Assembly: GCF_003185805.1 (NCBI RefSeq) | Contig: NZ_QHJY01000028.1 | Span: 1 to 36,230, forward strand | Source: Caulobacter sp. D5 | GTDB lineage: Bacteria > Pseudomonadota > Alphaproteobacteria > Caulobacterales > Caulobacteraceae | Reading direction: 5' to 3' | Length of the DNA stretch: 36,230 nt | Part shown: positions 7,859-16,500 of the stretch, piece after piece | How positions within the stretch are numbered: position 1 is the stretch's first letter | Layout: each line of letters starts with the position of its first letter | Notes under the pieces: generated by a model | What the model was told of the DNA's origin: nothing | The model's database searches: none | Seen by the model: the letters and a program-made list of their open reading frames with translations, nothing else | Made by a program: the position numbers and the translations under genes

Positions 7859-10132
7859 ATGTCGTTCACTTCAGCCCCGAGCCGCCGCGAAACCCTCCTG
7901 GGCCTGCTTCTCGGAACGGCGATGACAGCGCTGCCTTTTGGCGCTGCGGCCCATGCGGCGACGCGCGCCCTACCCTATCGCTGGCGCAACGTGCGGGTCG
8001 GCGGCGGCGGCTTCGTGCCCAGCGTGGTGTTCAGCCCGGTCGAGAAGGGCCTGGCCTATCTGCGCTCCGACATGGGCGGAGCCTATCGCTGGCAGGCCTC
8101 GGAAAGCCGCTGGATCCCGCTGCTCGACGACCAGGCCCAGGGCAGCTGGCAGGGCGTCGAGAGCGTCGCGCCCGATCCCGTTGATGCGAACCTCGTCTAC
8201 CTGGCCTGCGGCATGGGCCGACCCGATCCGGCCGCCATCCTGCGCTCGGAGAACCGCGGGACCGACTGGACCGTGGTCCCCGTTCCCTTCCGCATGGGCG
8301 GCAACGAGGACGGCCGCGGCCTGGGCGAGCGCCTGGCCATCGATCCCAACGACACCCGCACCCTCTTCTTCGCCTCGCGCCACGACGGCCTGCAGGTCAG
8401 CCGCGACCGCGGCGCGACCTGGGGCAAGTCCGCCAGCTTCCCGCTGCCGGGCCTGGGCCTCAACGCCCACCCCGCCCCCACGCACGGCGGCCTGTCGTTC
8501 GTGATCTTCGATCCCCGCAGCGGCCAGCCGGGCCAGGGCAGCCGGACGATCTTCGTCGGCGTCGCCGATCCGTCCGAGCACCACCTGTGGCGCAGCGACG
8601 ACGGCGGCCAGAGCTGGAAGCCCATCCCCGCCCCGCACGCCTATCTGGCCTGCAAGGCGGCGCTCGACGGCCAGGGCCGGCTCTACGTCACCTATTCCAG
8701 CGGTATCGGCCCGTCGAACGTGGCCGACGGCGCGGTCTGGCGGCTCGACACGGCGACCAACGCCTGGACCGAGGTCACCCCCGCCAAGCCGCAGGCCCAG
8801 CGCGGCGGCGGCTTCATGGGCGTCGCGGTCGATGGAAGCGGCGCGGTCGCCGTCACCAGCCTCAACCGCTGGAATCCGCACGACACCCTGTGGCGCTCCA
8901 CCGACCACGGCGCGACCTGGACCGACCTCTATGCCGACGCCCGCCGCGACGTGACCACCACGCCCTTCCTGCACTGGGGCGAGCCCGAGGCGGATTTCGG
9001 CTGGTGGATGGCGGGCCTGGCCATCGATCCGTTCGATCCCGACTTCGCCTGCTACACCACCGGCGCGACCATCTACGCCACCCGCGAGTTCACCGAGGCC
9101 GCCGCCGGCCGCCCGACCACCTGGTTCCCGTGGGTCGAGGGCATCGAGCAGACAGCGATCATCACCCTGGCCAGCCTGCCAGAGGGCCCGCAGCTGCTCA
9201 GCGGCTTTGGCGACATCTCCGGCTTCGTGCACGACGACCTGGCCGTCTCGCCGACCGACCAGTTCACCACCCCGGTGTTCGGCAACACCAACTTCATCGA
9301 CTACGCGGGCCGCAAGCCCTCGGTCGTCGTCCGTAGCGGCACGCCGCACCAGCGCCACGGCGGCCCGACCCTGGCCTGGTCCGGCGACCACGGGCGGACC
9401 TGGGCGCCGATGACCGCCCCGCGCATTCCGAACGCGCCGCCGCCGCCCGGCCAGGGCCGTCGCGGACCCGACCCGCACGACGACGCCGCCATCGTCGTCA
9501 ACGCCGACGGCTCGGTGTTCATGGTCATGACCGCCCAGGTCCAGATCACCCGCGACCGCGGCGCGACCTGGCAAGCCAGCAAGGGCCTGCCGGCCTGGGT
9601 CCGCCCCGTGCCCGACCGCGTCGATCCCAGGCGCTTCACCGCCCTCGACCTTTCGACCGGCAAGCGCTTCCTCAGCACCGACTCCGGCGTCAGCTTCGTC
9701 GAGGCGCCGGTGCGCGGCCTGCCCGCCGACCTCTCGGCCGACCAGGTGACCTGGCGCGAGATCCCCTGGCCGCTGAAGGCCGTTCCCGGCCAGGCCGGTC
9801 ACCTGTGGCTGGTCTCGACCCAGGGCCTCTTCCGCTCCACCGACGGCGGCGCCCGCTTCACCCGGATCGACGGCGGCGTGCAGGTCGACCAGCTCGACCT
9901 CGGCGCCCCGCCGCCCGGCAAGCCCTGGCCCGCCCTCTTCGCCATCGGTCGCAAGGACGGGGTGAAGGCCATCTGGCGCTCGGACGACGAGGGCGGGAGC
10001 TGGGCCCGCGTCAACGACCCCCGCCACGAATACGGCCGCCGCTTCCGCTGCCTGGCGGCCGACATGCGGGTCTATGGCCGTGTCTATGTGGGCACGGACG
10101 GGCGCGGGATCGTCTACGGAGAGCCGTCCTAG
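7859..10132 (+). CDS. Secreted GH74 xyloglucanase
   Basis: 757-residue secreted enzyme of glycoside hydrolase family 74, which cleaves the beta-1,4-glucan backbone of xyloglucan. The N-terminus has a twin-arginine-like signal (SRRETLLGLLLG, residues 8-19), with cleavage near residue 33. The tandem seven-bladed propellers are marked by Asp-box/BNR repeats such as SRDRGATWG, SDDGGQSWK, STDHGATWT, SGDHGRTWA, TRDRGATWQ and STDGGARF. Both catalytic aspartates are recognisable: Asp71 in RSDMGGAYRW and Asp452 in GFGDISGFVHDDL. Family knowledge assigns these as base and acid. Length fits a GH74 catalytic domain without a carbohydrate-binding module. The start at 7859 is used because it opens the signal peptide; an upstream in-frame ATG (7790) would overlap the operator. 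Endo or exo mode cannot be told by eye. Confidence 0.92.
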   Translation: MSFTSAPSRRETLLGLLLGTAMTALPFGAAAHAATRALPYRWRNVRVGGGGFVPSVVFSPVEKGLAYLRSDMGGAYRWQASESRWIPLLDDQAQGSWQGVESVAPDPVDANLVYLACGMGRPDPAAILRSENRGTDWTVVPVPFRMGGNEDGRGLGERLAIDPNDTRTLFFASRHDGLQVSRDRGATWGKSASFPLPGLGLNAHPAPTHGGLSFVIFDPRSGQPGQGSRTIFVGVADPSEHHLWRSDDGGQSWKPIPAPHAYLACKAALDGQGRLYVTYSSGIGPSNVADGAVWRLDTATNAWTEVTPAKPQAQRGGGFMGVAVDGSGAVAVTSLNRWNPHDTLWRSTDHGATWTDLYADARRDVTTTPFLHWGEPEADFGWWMAGLAIDPFDPDFACYTTGATIYATREFTEAAAGRPTTWFPWVEGIEQTAIITLASLPEGPQLLSGFGDISGFVHDDLAVSPTDQFTTPVFGNTNFIDYAGRKPSVVVRSGTPHQRHGGPTLAWSGDHGRTWAPMTAPRIPNAPPPPGQGRRGPDPHDDAAIVVNADGSVFMVMTAQVQITRDRGATWQASKGLPAWVRPVPDRVDPRRFTALDLSTGKRFLSTDSGVSFVEAPVRGLPADLSADQVTWREIPWPLKAVPGQAGHLWLVSTQGLFRSTDGGARFTRIDGGVQVDQLDLGAPPPGKPWPALFAIGRKDGVKAIWRSDDEGGSWARVNDPRHEYGRRFRCLAADMRVYGRVYVGTDGRGIVYGEPS

Positions 10133-10136
10133 AGAA

Positions 10137-10158
10137 ACCTCTCCCTCCGGGAGAAGGT
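10137..10158. repeat. Hairpin repeat between convergent genes
   Basis: ACCTCTCCC-TCC-GGGAGAAGGT is an imperfect hairpin in the 32 bp between the GH74 stop and the convergent hydrolase stop. It belongs to the same short CTCTCCC/GGGAGA family as the copies at 34-54 and 20164-20184, and may act as a two-way transcription barrier. Confidence 0.5.
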
Positions 10159-10164
10159 ACGAGG

Positions 10165-11094
10165 TTAGCGCCCCACCCGCTGCGTGACCCAAGCCTCCAC
10201 CGCCTGCGTGTAGGCCCCCGGCTGGCCCAGCGTGCGGTTGACGTCGGCGTGGCTGAGGTCCTGCGGCAGCACCGGCATGGCCTGGCCGGCCTTCTCCACC
10301 TGCGCCTGGAACGCCCTGGCGTCGTCGCAGGGCTTGTCGGGGCGCTTCGTGGAGCAGACCACCAGCATCGGCACGGCCGCCGGCGTCCACTGGTCCATCG
10401 GCGAGACCCTGGCCCAGCCGGCCGGATCGCTGCCGAACGCCTCGTCGTAGAAACCCGGGTGGCGGCCGTCCATCACCGACGAGACCTTCATCGCCGCCGA
10501 GTCCAGCACCACCGTGCCGGCCCAGGACTTGCCGACCATCTCGGGCTTGGACGACAGGAGGGCCACGATGTGCGCCCCGGCCGAGTGGCCCATCAGCACG
10601 ATCCGCCGGTCGCTGGCGCCCCACTCGGCGGCATGGTCTTGCACTTGCCGCAGGGCCAGCGCCACGTCCTGCGCCTGCTCGTAGGCCATCGCCTCGGGCA
10701 GCAGGCGGTAGTTGACGCTGACGAACACGTAGCCCTTGGGCAGCCAGTATTTCAGCTTGTTCTCGATCGAGCCGACATTGGCCTTGTCGCCGATCTTCCA
10801 CGCCCCGCCATGGACCATGACGATCACCGGCGCATCCCGCGCCCCGGGCGGAATGTAGATGTCGATCGCCTGGCCCTTGGCCGTTCCATAGGTCTCGGTG
10901 AGCTTGCGGGCGCCCGGCGCGATGGCCTGCAGGTCGACCGGCCGCTCTTCCTCCGCACGCCTTTCCTGCATGCGCTGGGCGATACGCTCGCGCATGTGGT
11001 TGCGCAGCGGCTGGGCCTCGCCGGCGAGCACGCCCATGCTCAGGGCGCCGATCACGGCGGCGGTAAGGATCTTGCGGGTCATGGCGGCAAACAT
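10165..11094 (-). CDS. Secreted alpha/beta hydrolase (esterase-type)
   Basis: 309-residue alpha/beta-fold hydrolase related to carboxylesterases and kynurenine-formamidase-like enzymes. The first ~28 residues form a signal peptide (basic MTRK, hydrophobic ILTAAVIGALSMGVLA). A charged linker follows (MRERIAQRMQERRAEEER, 34-51). The oxyanion-hole motif HGGAW is at 95-99, the nucleophile elbow GHSAGA has Ser171, and the histidine is probably His282 in LSHADVN. Substrate is unknown. It faces the GH74 xyloglucanase tail to tail, so it might remove acetyl or acyl groups from plant polysaccharide; that is inference from position only. Starts at 11094 and 11082 (MTRKIL) are both possible, since neither has a strong ribosome binding site; 11082 gives the more compact signal peptide. 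Confidence 0.85.
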   Translation of the reverse strand: MFAAMTRKILTAAVIGALSMGVLAGEAQPLRNHMRERIAQRMQERRAEEERPVDLQAIAPGARKLTETYGTAKGQAIDIYIPPGARDAPVIVMVHGGAWKIGDKANVGSIENKLKYWLPKGYVFVSVNYRLLPEAMAYEQAQDVALALRQVQDHAAEWGASDRRIVLMGHSAGAHIVALLSSKPEMVGKSWAGTVVLDSAAMKVSSVMDGRHPGFYDEAFGSDPAGWARVSPMDQWTPAAVPMLVVCSTKRPDKPCDDARAFQAQVEKAGQAMPVLPQDLSHADVNRTLGQPGAYTQAVEAWVTQRVGR

Positions 11095-11128
11095 CGGCTC
11101 GCCCGAGCGCGGCTTTTTCGGGGCGGCG

Positions 11129-11488
11129 TCAGGCCGCGTGGCCGAACCCGTGCACGGCGTCGCGCAGGTGACCGAAATTGATCGGCTTGGCCAGCACGGT
11201 GACGTCTTCGAAGCCTTTGCGCGGCAGGGCGCCGTAGCCGGTGGCGAAGACGAAGGGCACGCCCTTGGCCCGCAGCGCCTCGGCCACGGGAAACACCATC
11301 TCGCCGCCGATATTGATGTCGAGCACGGCGCCGTCGAGGCTGGGCTTGTCGTCGTCGAGATAGGCCAGGGCCTCGCCCACGGCCCCGAACGAGCCGGAGA
11401 CCTCGCAGCCGAGATCCGTCAGCAGGTCCTCGACCATCATGGCCACCAGGGCCTCGTCCTCGACGATCATGATCCGCCGCCCGTTCAT
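11129..11488 (-). CDS. Single-domain response regulator receiver
   Basis: 119-residue receiver domain with no output domain. The acidic pocket EDE (10-12), phosphoacceptor Asp57 in GAVLDINIGGE, the switch Thr in FATGYG and the lysine in LAKPI are all present. Receivers with the FATGYG segment typically pair with HWE or HisKA_2 kinases. The ATG overlaps the stop of the upstream HWE kinase by four bases (ATGA), so the two are translationally coupled and are almost certainly cognate partners. With no output domain it probably acts by protein contact or as a phosphate sink. The output pathway is unknown. Confidence 0.9.
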   Translation of the reverse strand: MNGRRIMIVEDEALVAMMVEDLLTDLGCEVSGSFGAVGEALAYLDDDKPSLDGAVLDINIGGEMVFPVAEALRAKGVPFVFATGYGALPRKGFEDVTVLAKPINFGHLRDAVHGFGHAA

Positions 11489-12636
11489 GCCGCCGCCAGC
11501 CTTTGCGACAGCGGAGCGCGGAAGGTGAAGACCAGGCCTTCGGGGGCGAAGTCCAGCAGCGCCGAACCGCCCAGATCGCGCGACAGGCCGCGCCGGATCA
11601 GCCGCGAGCCGAAACCCTCGCCGCCGGGCGCCGGCGCCACGACGGTCGGGCCGCCGCGCTCGCGCCATTCCAGGGCGAAGGTCGGGTGCAGTCCGCCCGC
11701 GTCCTCGACGCGCCAGGAGACGAACACCTTGCCCTCGGGGGCCGACAGCGCCCCGTACTTGGCCGCGTTGACGATCAGTTCGTGCAGGGTCATGTGCACG
11801 GCCACCGCCGCCTCGGGCGTGATCTCGATCGGCGGCCCCTCGACGACGAAACGGCCGTCCTCCAGCCCGCCGAACGGGCGCATGGCGGCGGCCAGGATCT
11901 CGCGCAGGTGGGCCTTGCCCCAGGCCTGCTTGGTCAGCAGCTCGTGGGCCTGCGACAGGGCCAGCAGGCGCGACTCGAACGACTCGTTGAACGCCGCCGG
12001 CGAGGTCGCCGTGCGCAGGGTCTGGCTGGCGATCGACTGCACCGAGGCCAGGGTGTTCTTCACCCGGTGGTCCAGCTCGCGCATCAGGAAGGTGCGCCGC
12101 TCCAGCTCCTTGTTGAGCGAGGCGTGCAGGCGGCCGCTCTCCAGGGCCGCGGCCGTGGCCCGGGCCATGACCTGCAGCTTGGCGACGATCTCCGGCGGCG
12201 GGGTATGTTCCTTGGCCCAGTAGGCGCCCAGGGCCGCGATCGGGTCGCGGGTGCGCACCGGCGTCATCACCAGGCTTTTGACGAAGGTCGGCCGGTAGGC
12301 GTCGTGCGGGATCCGGTCGTCCTTGTAGATGTCGGGGATCACCACCGTCTGGCGGTTCAGCATCGCCCAGCCCGAGATGCAGGCGGTCAGCGGAAAGCGC
12401 TTGCCCTTCCACAGCGGGCCGATGGCGTCTTCGTCCAGGTACCAGCAGCAGTCGTTGTCGCGCAGCACGAAGGCCACGCCGTCGGCGCCGGAGATCCGGC
12501 GCGCGGACGAGCGGACCACGGCGGCCACCTCGTCGATCGTGCGCGTCGCCGACAGCTCCTCGATCGTCTCGACCAGAGTCAGCAGCGCAGAATCGTCTTC
12601 ACCGCCCGACAAGTCGTGTTCGGCCATGTCCAGCAT
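11485..12636 (-). CDS. GAF-domain HWE-family sensor histidine kinase
   Basis: 383-residue soluble sensor kinase. Residues about 16-165 form a GAF domain (TIDEVAAVVRSSARRISGADGVAFVLRD and following). The HWE kinase core follows: H-box LDHRVKNTLASVQSI with phosphoacceptor His190, N-box HELIVNAAKYGAL with the diagnostic His285 and Asn290, and the WxE motif (LEWRERGG, Trp324 and Glu326). The glycine loop GGEGFGSRLI closes the ATP lid. No membrane segment is visible, so the stimulus is cytoplasmic or diffusible; the two adjacent cysteines (NDCCWYL, 63-64) in the GAF domain could be redox- or ligand-active. A second ATG lies three codons in (12627). It forms an operon with the overlapping receiver gene. 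Confidence 0.92.
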   Translation of the reverse strand: MLDMAEHDLSGGEDDSALLTLVETIEELSATRTIDEVAAVVRSSARRISGADGVAFVLRDNDCCWYLDEDAIGPLWKGKRFPLTACISGWAMLNRQTVVIPDIYKDDRIPHDAYRPTFVKSLVMTPVRTRDPIAALGAYWAKEHTPPPEIVAKLQVMARATAAALESGRLHASLNKELERRTFLMRELDHRVKNTLASVQSIASQTLRTATSPAAFNESFESRLLALSQAHELLTKQAWGKAHLREILAAAMRPFGGLEDGRFVVEGPPIEITPEAAVAVHMTLHELIVNAAKYGALSAPEGKVFVSWRVEDAGGLHPTFALEWRERGGPTVVAPAPGGEGFGSRLIRRGLSRDLGGSALLDFAPEGLVFTFRAPLSQRLAAA

Positions 12637-12792
12637 AAGGATTTGACGCTCGCGGGGCTACTTGCGCCCAAACCTAGCACGCGTCGGGGGGACAACAACA
12701 AGAGGCGTGGCGCCGCACATGATTACTCCCGGTTGCCGGGAAGGTTAACAGAGTCCTTTCGCTGACCGACAGCCGAGGGAGATCAAGGCTTT

Positions 12793-12802
12793 GTAGCGCT
12801 AC
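12793..12802. promoter_or_regulatory. Orphan LacI-type palindrome
   Basis: A perfect 10-bp palindrome GTAGCGCTAC (context TTTGTAGCGCTACCG) has the AGCGCT core of LacI-family operators. It lies in the 287-bp gap between the HWE kinase (start 12636, reading away) and the tRNA at 12924. The gap contains no other feature I can support. Which gene the site controls is unclear. Confidence 0.45.
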
Positions 12803-12923
12803 CGTTTGCGCTTGCGGCCGCCGACGCGCGCTCTACTTGCGACAATCAGCCGCGCCGTCGCCTCGCCCGGGCTTCGCACCCGCCGCAACATGCGCTATGC
12901 ACCCGGTCCGCGCCATGCCGCAC

Positions 12924-13000
12924 GGTCCAGTAGCTCAGCAGGATAGAGCAGCGCTTTCCTAAAGCGAAGGTCGGGGGTTCGAGTCCCTCCTGGACCGCCA
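12924..13000 (+). tRNA. tRNA-Arg (anticodon CCT)
   Basis: 77-nt tRNA with encoded CCA. The acceptor arms GGTCCAG and CTGGACC pair perfectly, the D-arm is GCTC/GAGC, and the anticodon loop TTCCTAA gives CCT (decoding AGG). The T-arm is GGGGG-TTCGAGT-CCCTC, followed by discriminator G and CCA. The outermost anticodon-stem pair is a G-A mismatch; the other four pair. No integrase or direct repeat indicating an inserted element is seen after the 3' end. Confidence 0.96.
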
Positions 13001-13259
13001 CCCCCCTTGTCGCTCCGCCCTGAGATTTCACGGGCGCAGGTGGTCAGGCCGCGAGTCGTCCCGCGCGGCGCGAATACGTGGCGTTCATGAAACATGCGGC
13101 GACAATGCGGCGGATTTCGCGGCCGCCGCCGCGTCGCGCCACGCGCCGAGCAGTGGCTCCACACCAGCGCTCAAGTTCCTAATTTTCAACGGAAAAATTC
13201 TCGTCGAACTGTGGCGACGGCACTCTGAAACGCGCCCTTTCGGCCACAGCTCTCGTCAC

Positions 13260-13274
13260 ATTGATAATATCAAT
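13260..13274. promoter_or_regulatory. AT-rich palindrome, possible operator
   Basis: ATTGATAATATCAAT is a 15-bp perfect palindrome around a central A. Such an AT-rich symmetric site is improbable by chance in DNA of this GC content and lies 256 bp before the large receptor. The binding protein is not known. Confidence 0.4.
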
Positions 13275-13306
13275 TCTTGCCAAAATATCTCCGGTATGTA
13301 ATGAAG

Positions 13307-13354
13307 TGGTCATGCCACATAGTGGAACTGGCCCGAACATATTGGGACTGGCCA
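13307..13354 (+). promoter_or_regulatory. Tandem TGG-N5-CC elements before the receptor
   Basis: Three related elements follow each other: TGGTCATGCCA (13307-13317, within GTGGTCATGCCAC), TGGAACTGGCC (13323-13333) and TGGGACTGGCC (13343-13353). The last two differ by one base and start exactly 20 bp apart, about two helical turns. The third lies within ATATTGGGACTGGCCAAGTT, whose half-sites ATATTGG and CCAA resemble the GntR-type inverted repeat at 21828-21842, with one extra base in the spacer. They are probably binding sites of a FadR-type regulator. Confidence 0.45.
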
Positions 13355-13529
13355 AGTTCACCCACTAGGGCTGGGGAGAGGGAACAATGGCTTTCAGACC
13401 AAGGGCGGGACCGCCCTAGGCCGGCCCGGTCGCGTGCAGGCGTGACCGCAGGGGGCATGAACGGACTTGCAAAGTCCGGCGAGGGCTGAGGGGCCCTCGA
13501 CCAAATAAAATACATCGGGAGGAAATCTA

Positions 13530-16500
13530 ATGGAGCGCCTAAGCGCGCGCGGCCAAATGGCCGCTGCTGTGTCCGTCATTGCCTTGAGCGCGGCTATCGC
13601 GCCGCAGATCGCCGGGGCGCAGGAAGTCATCAAGACCGCGTCTCCGGTCGCCGCGCCGCGGGAAGAACCTACGCAGGTCGAGACCATCGTCGTCGGCGCC
13701 CGCGCCTCGCAGCAATCGTCGATCGCGCGCAAGAAGCGCAGCGTCACCGCTCAGGACTCCATCGTCGCCGACGACGTCGGCTCCTTCCCCGATGGCAACG
13801 TCAACGAAGCCATGTCGCGCATCGCCGGCGTCGCCATCGAGCGTAACGGCTGGGGCGAAGGCGACGGCGTGGTCGTCCGCGGCAACGGCGCCGACCTGAC
13901 CCGCGTGGAACTGGACGGCATGGGCGTGGCCGCCTCGGGCGCCAACCTGGCCGTGGGCGGCGGCGACGGCCGCAGCGCCGACCTGCGCGAATTCCCCGCC
14001 GAGATGATCAAGAGCCTGGACGTCATCAAGGGCCAGACGGCCGACATGACCCCGGGCGGCCTGGGCGCCACGATCCAGATCCAGACCCGCACGGGCCTCG
14101 ACTTCAAGAAGCCCTACATCTCGGTGCGCGGCGCGGCCTCGGGCAACACCCTGTCGCAGAAGGCCTCGCCGGAAATCGGCATCGTCGCCTCGCGCAAGTT
14201 CCTCGACGACCGCCTCGGGGTCATCGCCAACATCAGCTACAGCAAGCGCCTGAACGACAGCCACTCGCTGAACAACGGCGGCTCGAACAACGCTCAGGGC
14301 TACACGCGCTTCGCCGACTTCGACAACTCGCCGGACAAGACCTTCACCTACAACCCGGCCACCGCCAACGGCACGGGCGCCACCGACCCGATCGGTTCGT
14401 GGGCCCTGACCGGCGGCGGTTTCTGGAACGCCCCCACCCCGGTCGACGTGCTGACCAAGTCGGCAGCGGCCAAGACCAAGGCCGAGTGTCTGGCCGCCTT
14501 CCCGCTGCTGAACGACGCCCAGCTGGGCACGATCGTCGCCGGCTCGAACGGCGCCAACCGCCTGGCGGCCCAGCAGGCCCAGATCAACTCGCAGATCAGC
14601 TGCCTCAACCAGTGGAACGACTACACGCCCAACCTGGTGCGCGACCAGAACTGGTCGCAGTACGAAGAGCGCCTGTCGTGGGACATCCGCCTGGACTACC
14701 GCGTCAACGACGACCTGACGATCTTCGCCAAGTACCAGGTCTCCAACCGTGACCAGCTGGAAGAGAACCGCCAGCGCACCCGCGGCGGCATCGCCACCCT
14801 GTACGGGGCCTCGACCGGCCAGACGACGACCTCGCTGACCACCAACACCTTCTATCCGGCCGGCACGCCCAACGTGCTGAGCGCCGTCAACGGCGGCGGC
14901 TACTACATCTACATGCCGGGCCTGCCGACCAGCGCCTTCACGATCGACACCACGCCGGGCACGGCGGTCACCAACAACGCCTTCCCGCTGTACGGCGTGG
15001 CGGCCAACATCGTGCCGGGCTCGATCCAGGTCGACGGCAACCACCACCTGACCCAGTTCGACATCACCAACGCCGGGGTCAATATCGACCACATCAACAA
15101 CCAGCAGGACTGGCACACCAAGTACTGGTCGGGCGGCGCCAAGTACGAGCATGGCCCGATCACGGCCGACCTGACCTACGGCCACAACGAGAGCAAGTAC
15201 AGCCGCCAGGACATCCGCCTGACGCGCTCCTACAACTACGGCAACGCGACGATGCGCGTGCTGGAGAACGGCATCTGGACGATCGACACGCCGGCCTCGT
15301 ACGACGAGACCAACATGTCGAACTTCGTGCAGATGCTGAACCCCACGGCGGTCGGCATGCCGTCGTACAGCAACGCCTATCGCCTGTCGTTCACGCCGCG
15401 CCTCGTCGAAAGCGCCGAGGATCAGGTCAAGTTCGACCTGACCTACCTGCCGGACATGCCGCTGTTCACCCGATTCAAGGTGGGCGCCCTGTACCGCAAC
15501 GCCACAGCCGACTCCTGGGGCAACGGCGGCTACTCGCCCACCACCGGCGTCTTCGTGCCGACCCTGACCCTGCGCAGCGACGTGCGGGCCTGCCAGAACG
15601 TGGCGACCACCACCGCGGCCAACGCCTGCGTCTACGGCTACACGCCCAACCCGACCACGGGCCTGAACTTCCTGTACGGCATCGAGACCCTGACCCAGGC
15701 GCAGCTGATCTCGATCTACCAGAACTCGCTGGAAGAGAACTCGGGCCCGTTCATGAAGGGCTACGAGGGCACTTCGGGCCTGGAGCTGTGGGACAGCATC
15801 GACGTGCCGAAGGCCTATTCGCAGCTGGCCAGCGCGGCCAACTACAACCTGGGCTGCATCAAGTCGTGCACGGCCAGCGACGGCAAGGTCTACGACCAGC
15901 CCTTCAACGCCACCGAAGAGACCATGAGCTCGTGGTACTGGATGGCCGACCTGGCGTACGACCTGCCGTTCGGCATGGAGCTGAAGGGCAATCTGGGCAG
16001 CCGGATGTTCAAGACCGAGGTCGCCGGCTCGGGCTACGTCACGCTGAACTACACGCTGAAGAACAGCAACTTCAACCCGGCCGACCCGACCAACGTGCTG
16101 GGCGTCAGCACCGGCGCGATCACCAAGCAGGTGACCCTCAACAAGTCCTACACGGGCTGGCTGCCGTCGTACAACGCCGTCCTCTGGCCCGTCCCGGACA
16201 AGGTCGCGCTGCGCTACAGCTGGGCCAAGACCATCGCCCCACCGGCCATGAAGTACCTGTGGCCGGGCGGCTCGTGCACCTATGACGAACGCCGCCTCGA
16301 CGTCATCGAGACCGACGGCTCGTCGCAGGACATGAGCTGCGGCACCTTCGGCAATGCGGACCTGAAGCCCTACCAGGCGACCAAGAACAACACCTCGCTC
16401 GAGTGGTATCCCAACAAGGACACCTCGTTCAGCCTCGCCTACTACCGCCAGAAGGTCCGGGTCGGCGGCGCCATCGCCGTGCCGCTGAAGAACAACCGCA

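Larger units (their letters stand above)
13001..13529 (+). other. Long regulatory region upstream of the large receptor
   Basis: 529 bp without a convincing gene; the open frames here are short and lack the codon bias of the neighbours. From about 13170 the DNA becomes AT-richer, as expected for a promoter. It contains the AT-rich palindrome at 13260-13274, the tandem TGG-N5-CC elements at 13307-13354 and a strong ribosome binding site (GGGAGGAA) before the ATG at 13530. The first 170 bp after the tRNA show nothing I can name. Confidence 0.6.

Noticed and set aside
12846-13361. Short frames around the tRNA and its downstream gap
   Set aside because: They overlap the tRNA or lack codon bias and ribosome binding sites.
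12924-13529. A mobile element integrated at the tRNA-Arg gene
   Set aside because: No integrase, no repeat of the tRNA 3' end and no foreign-looking genes are present; the next gene is a typical lineage receptor.
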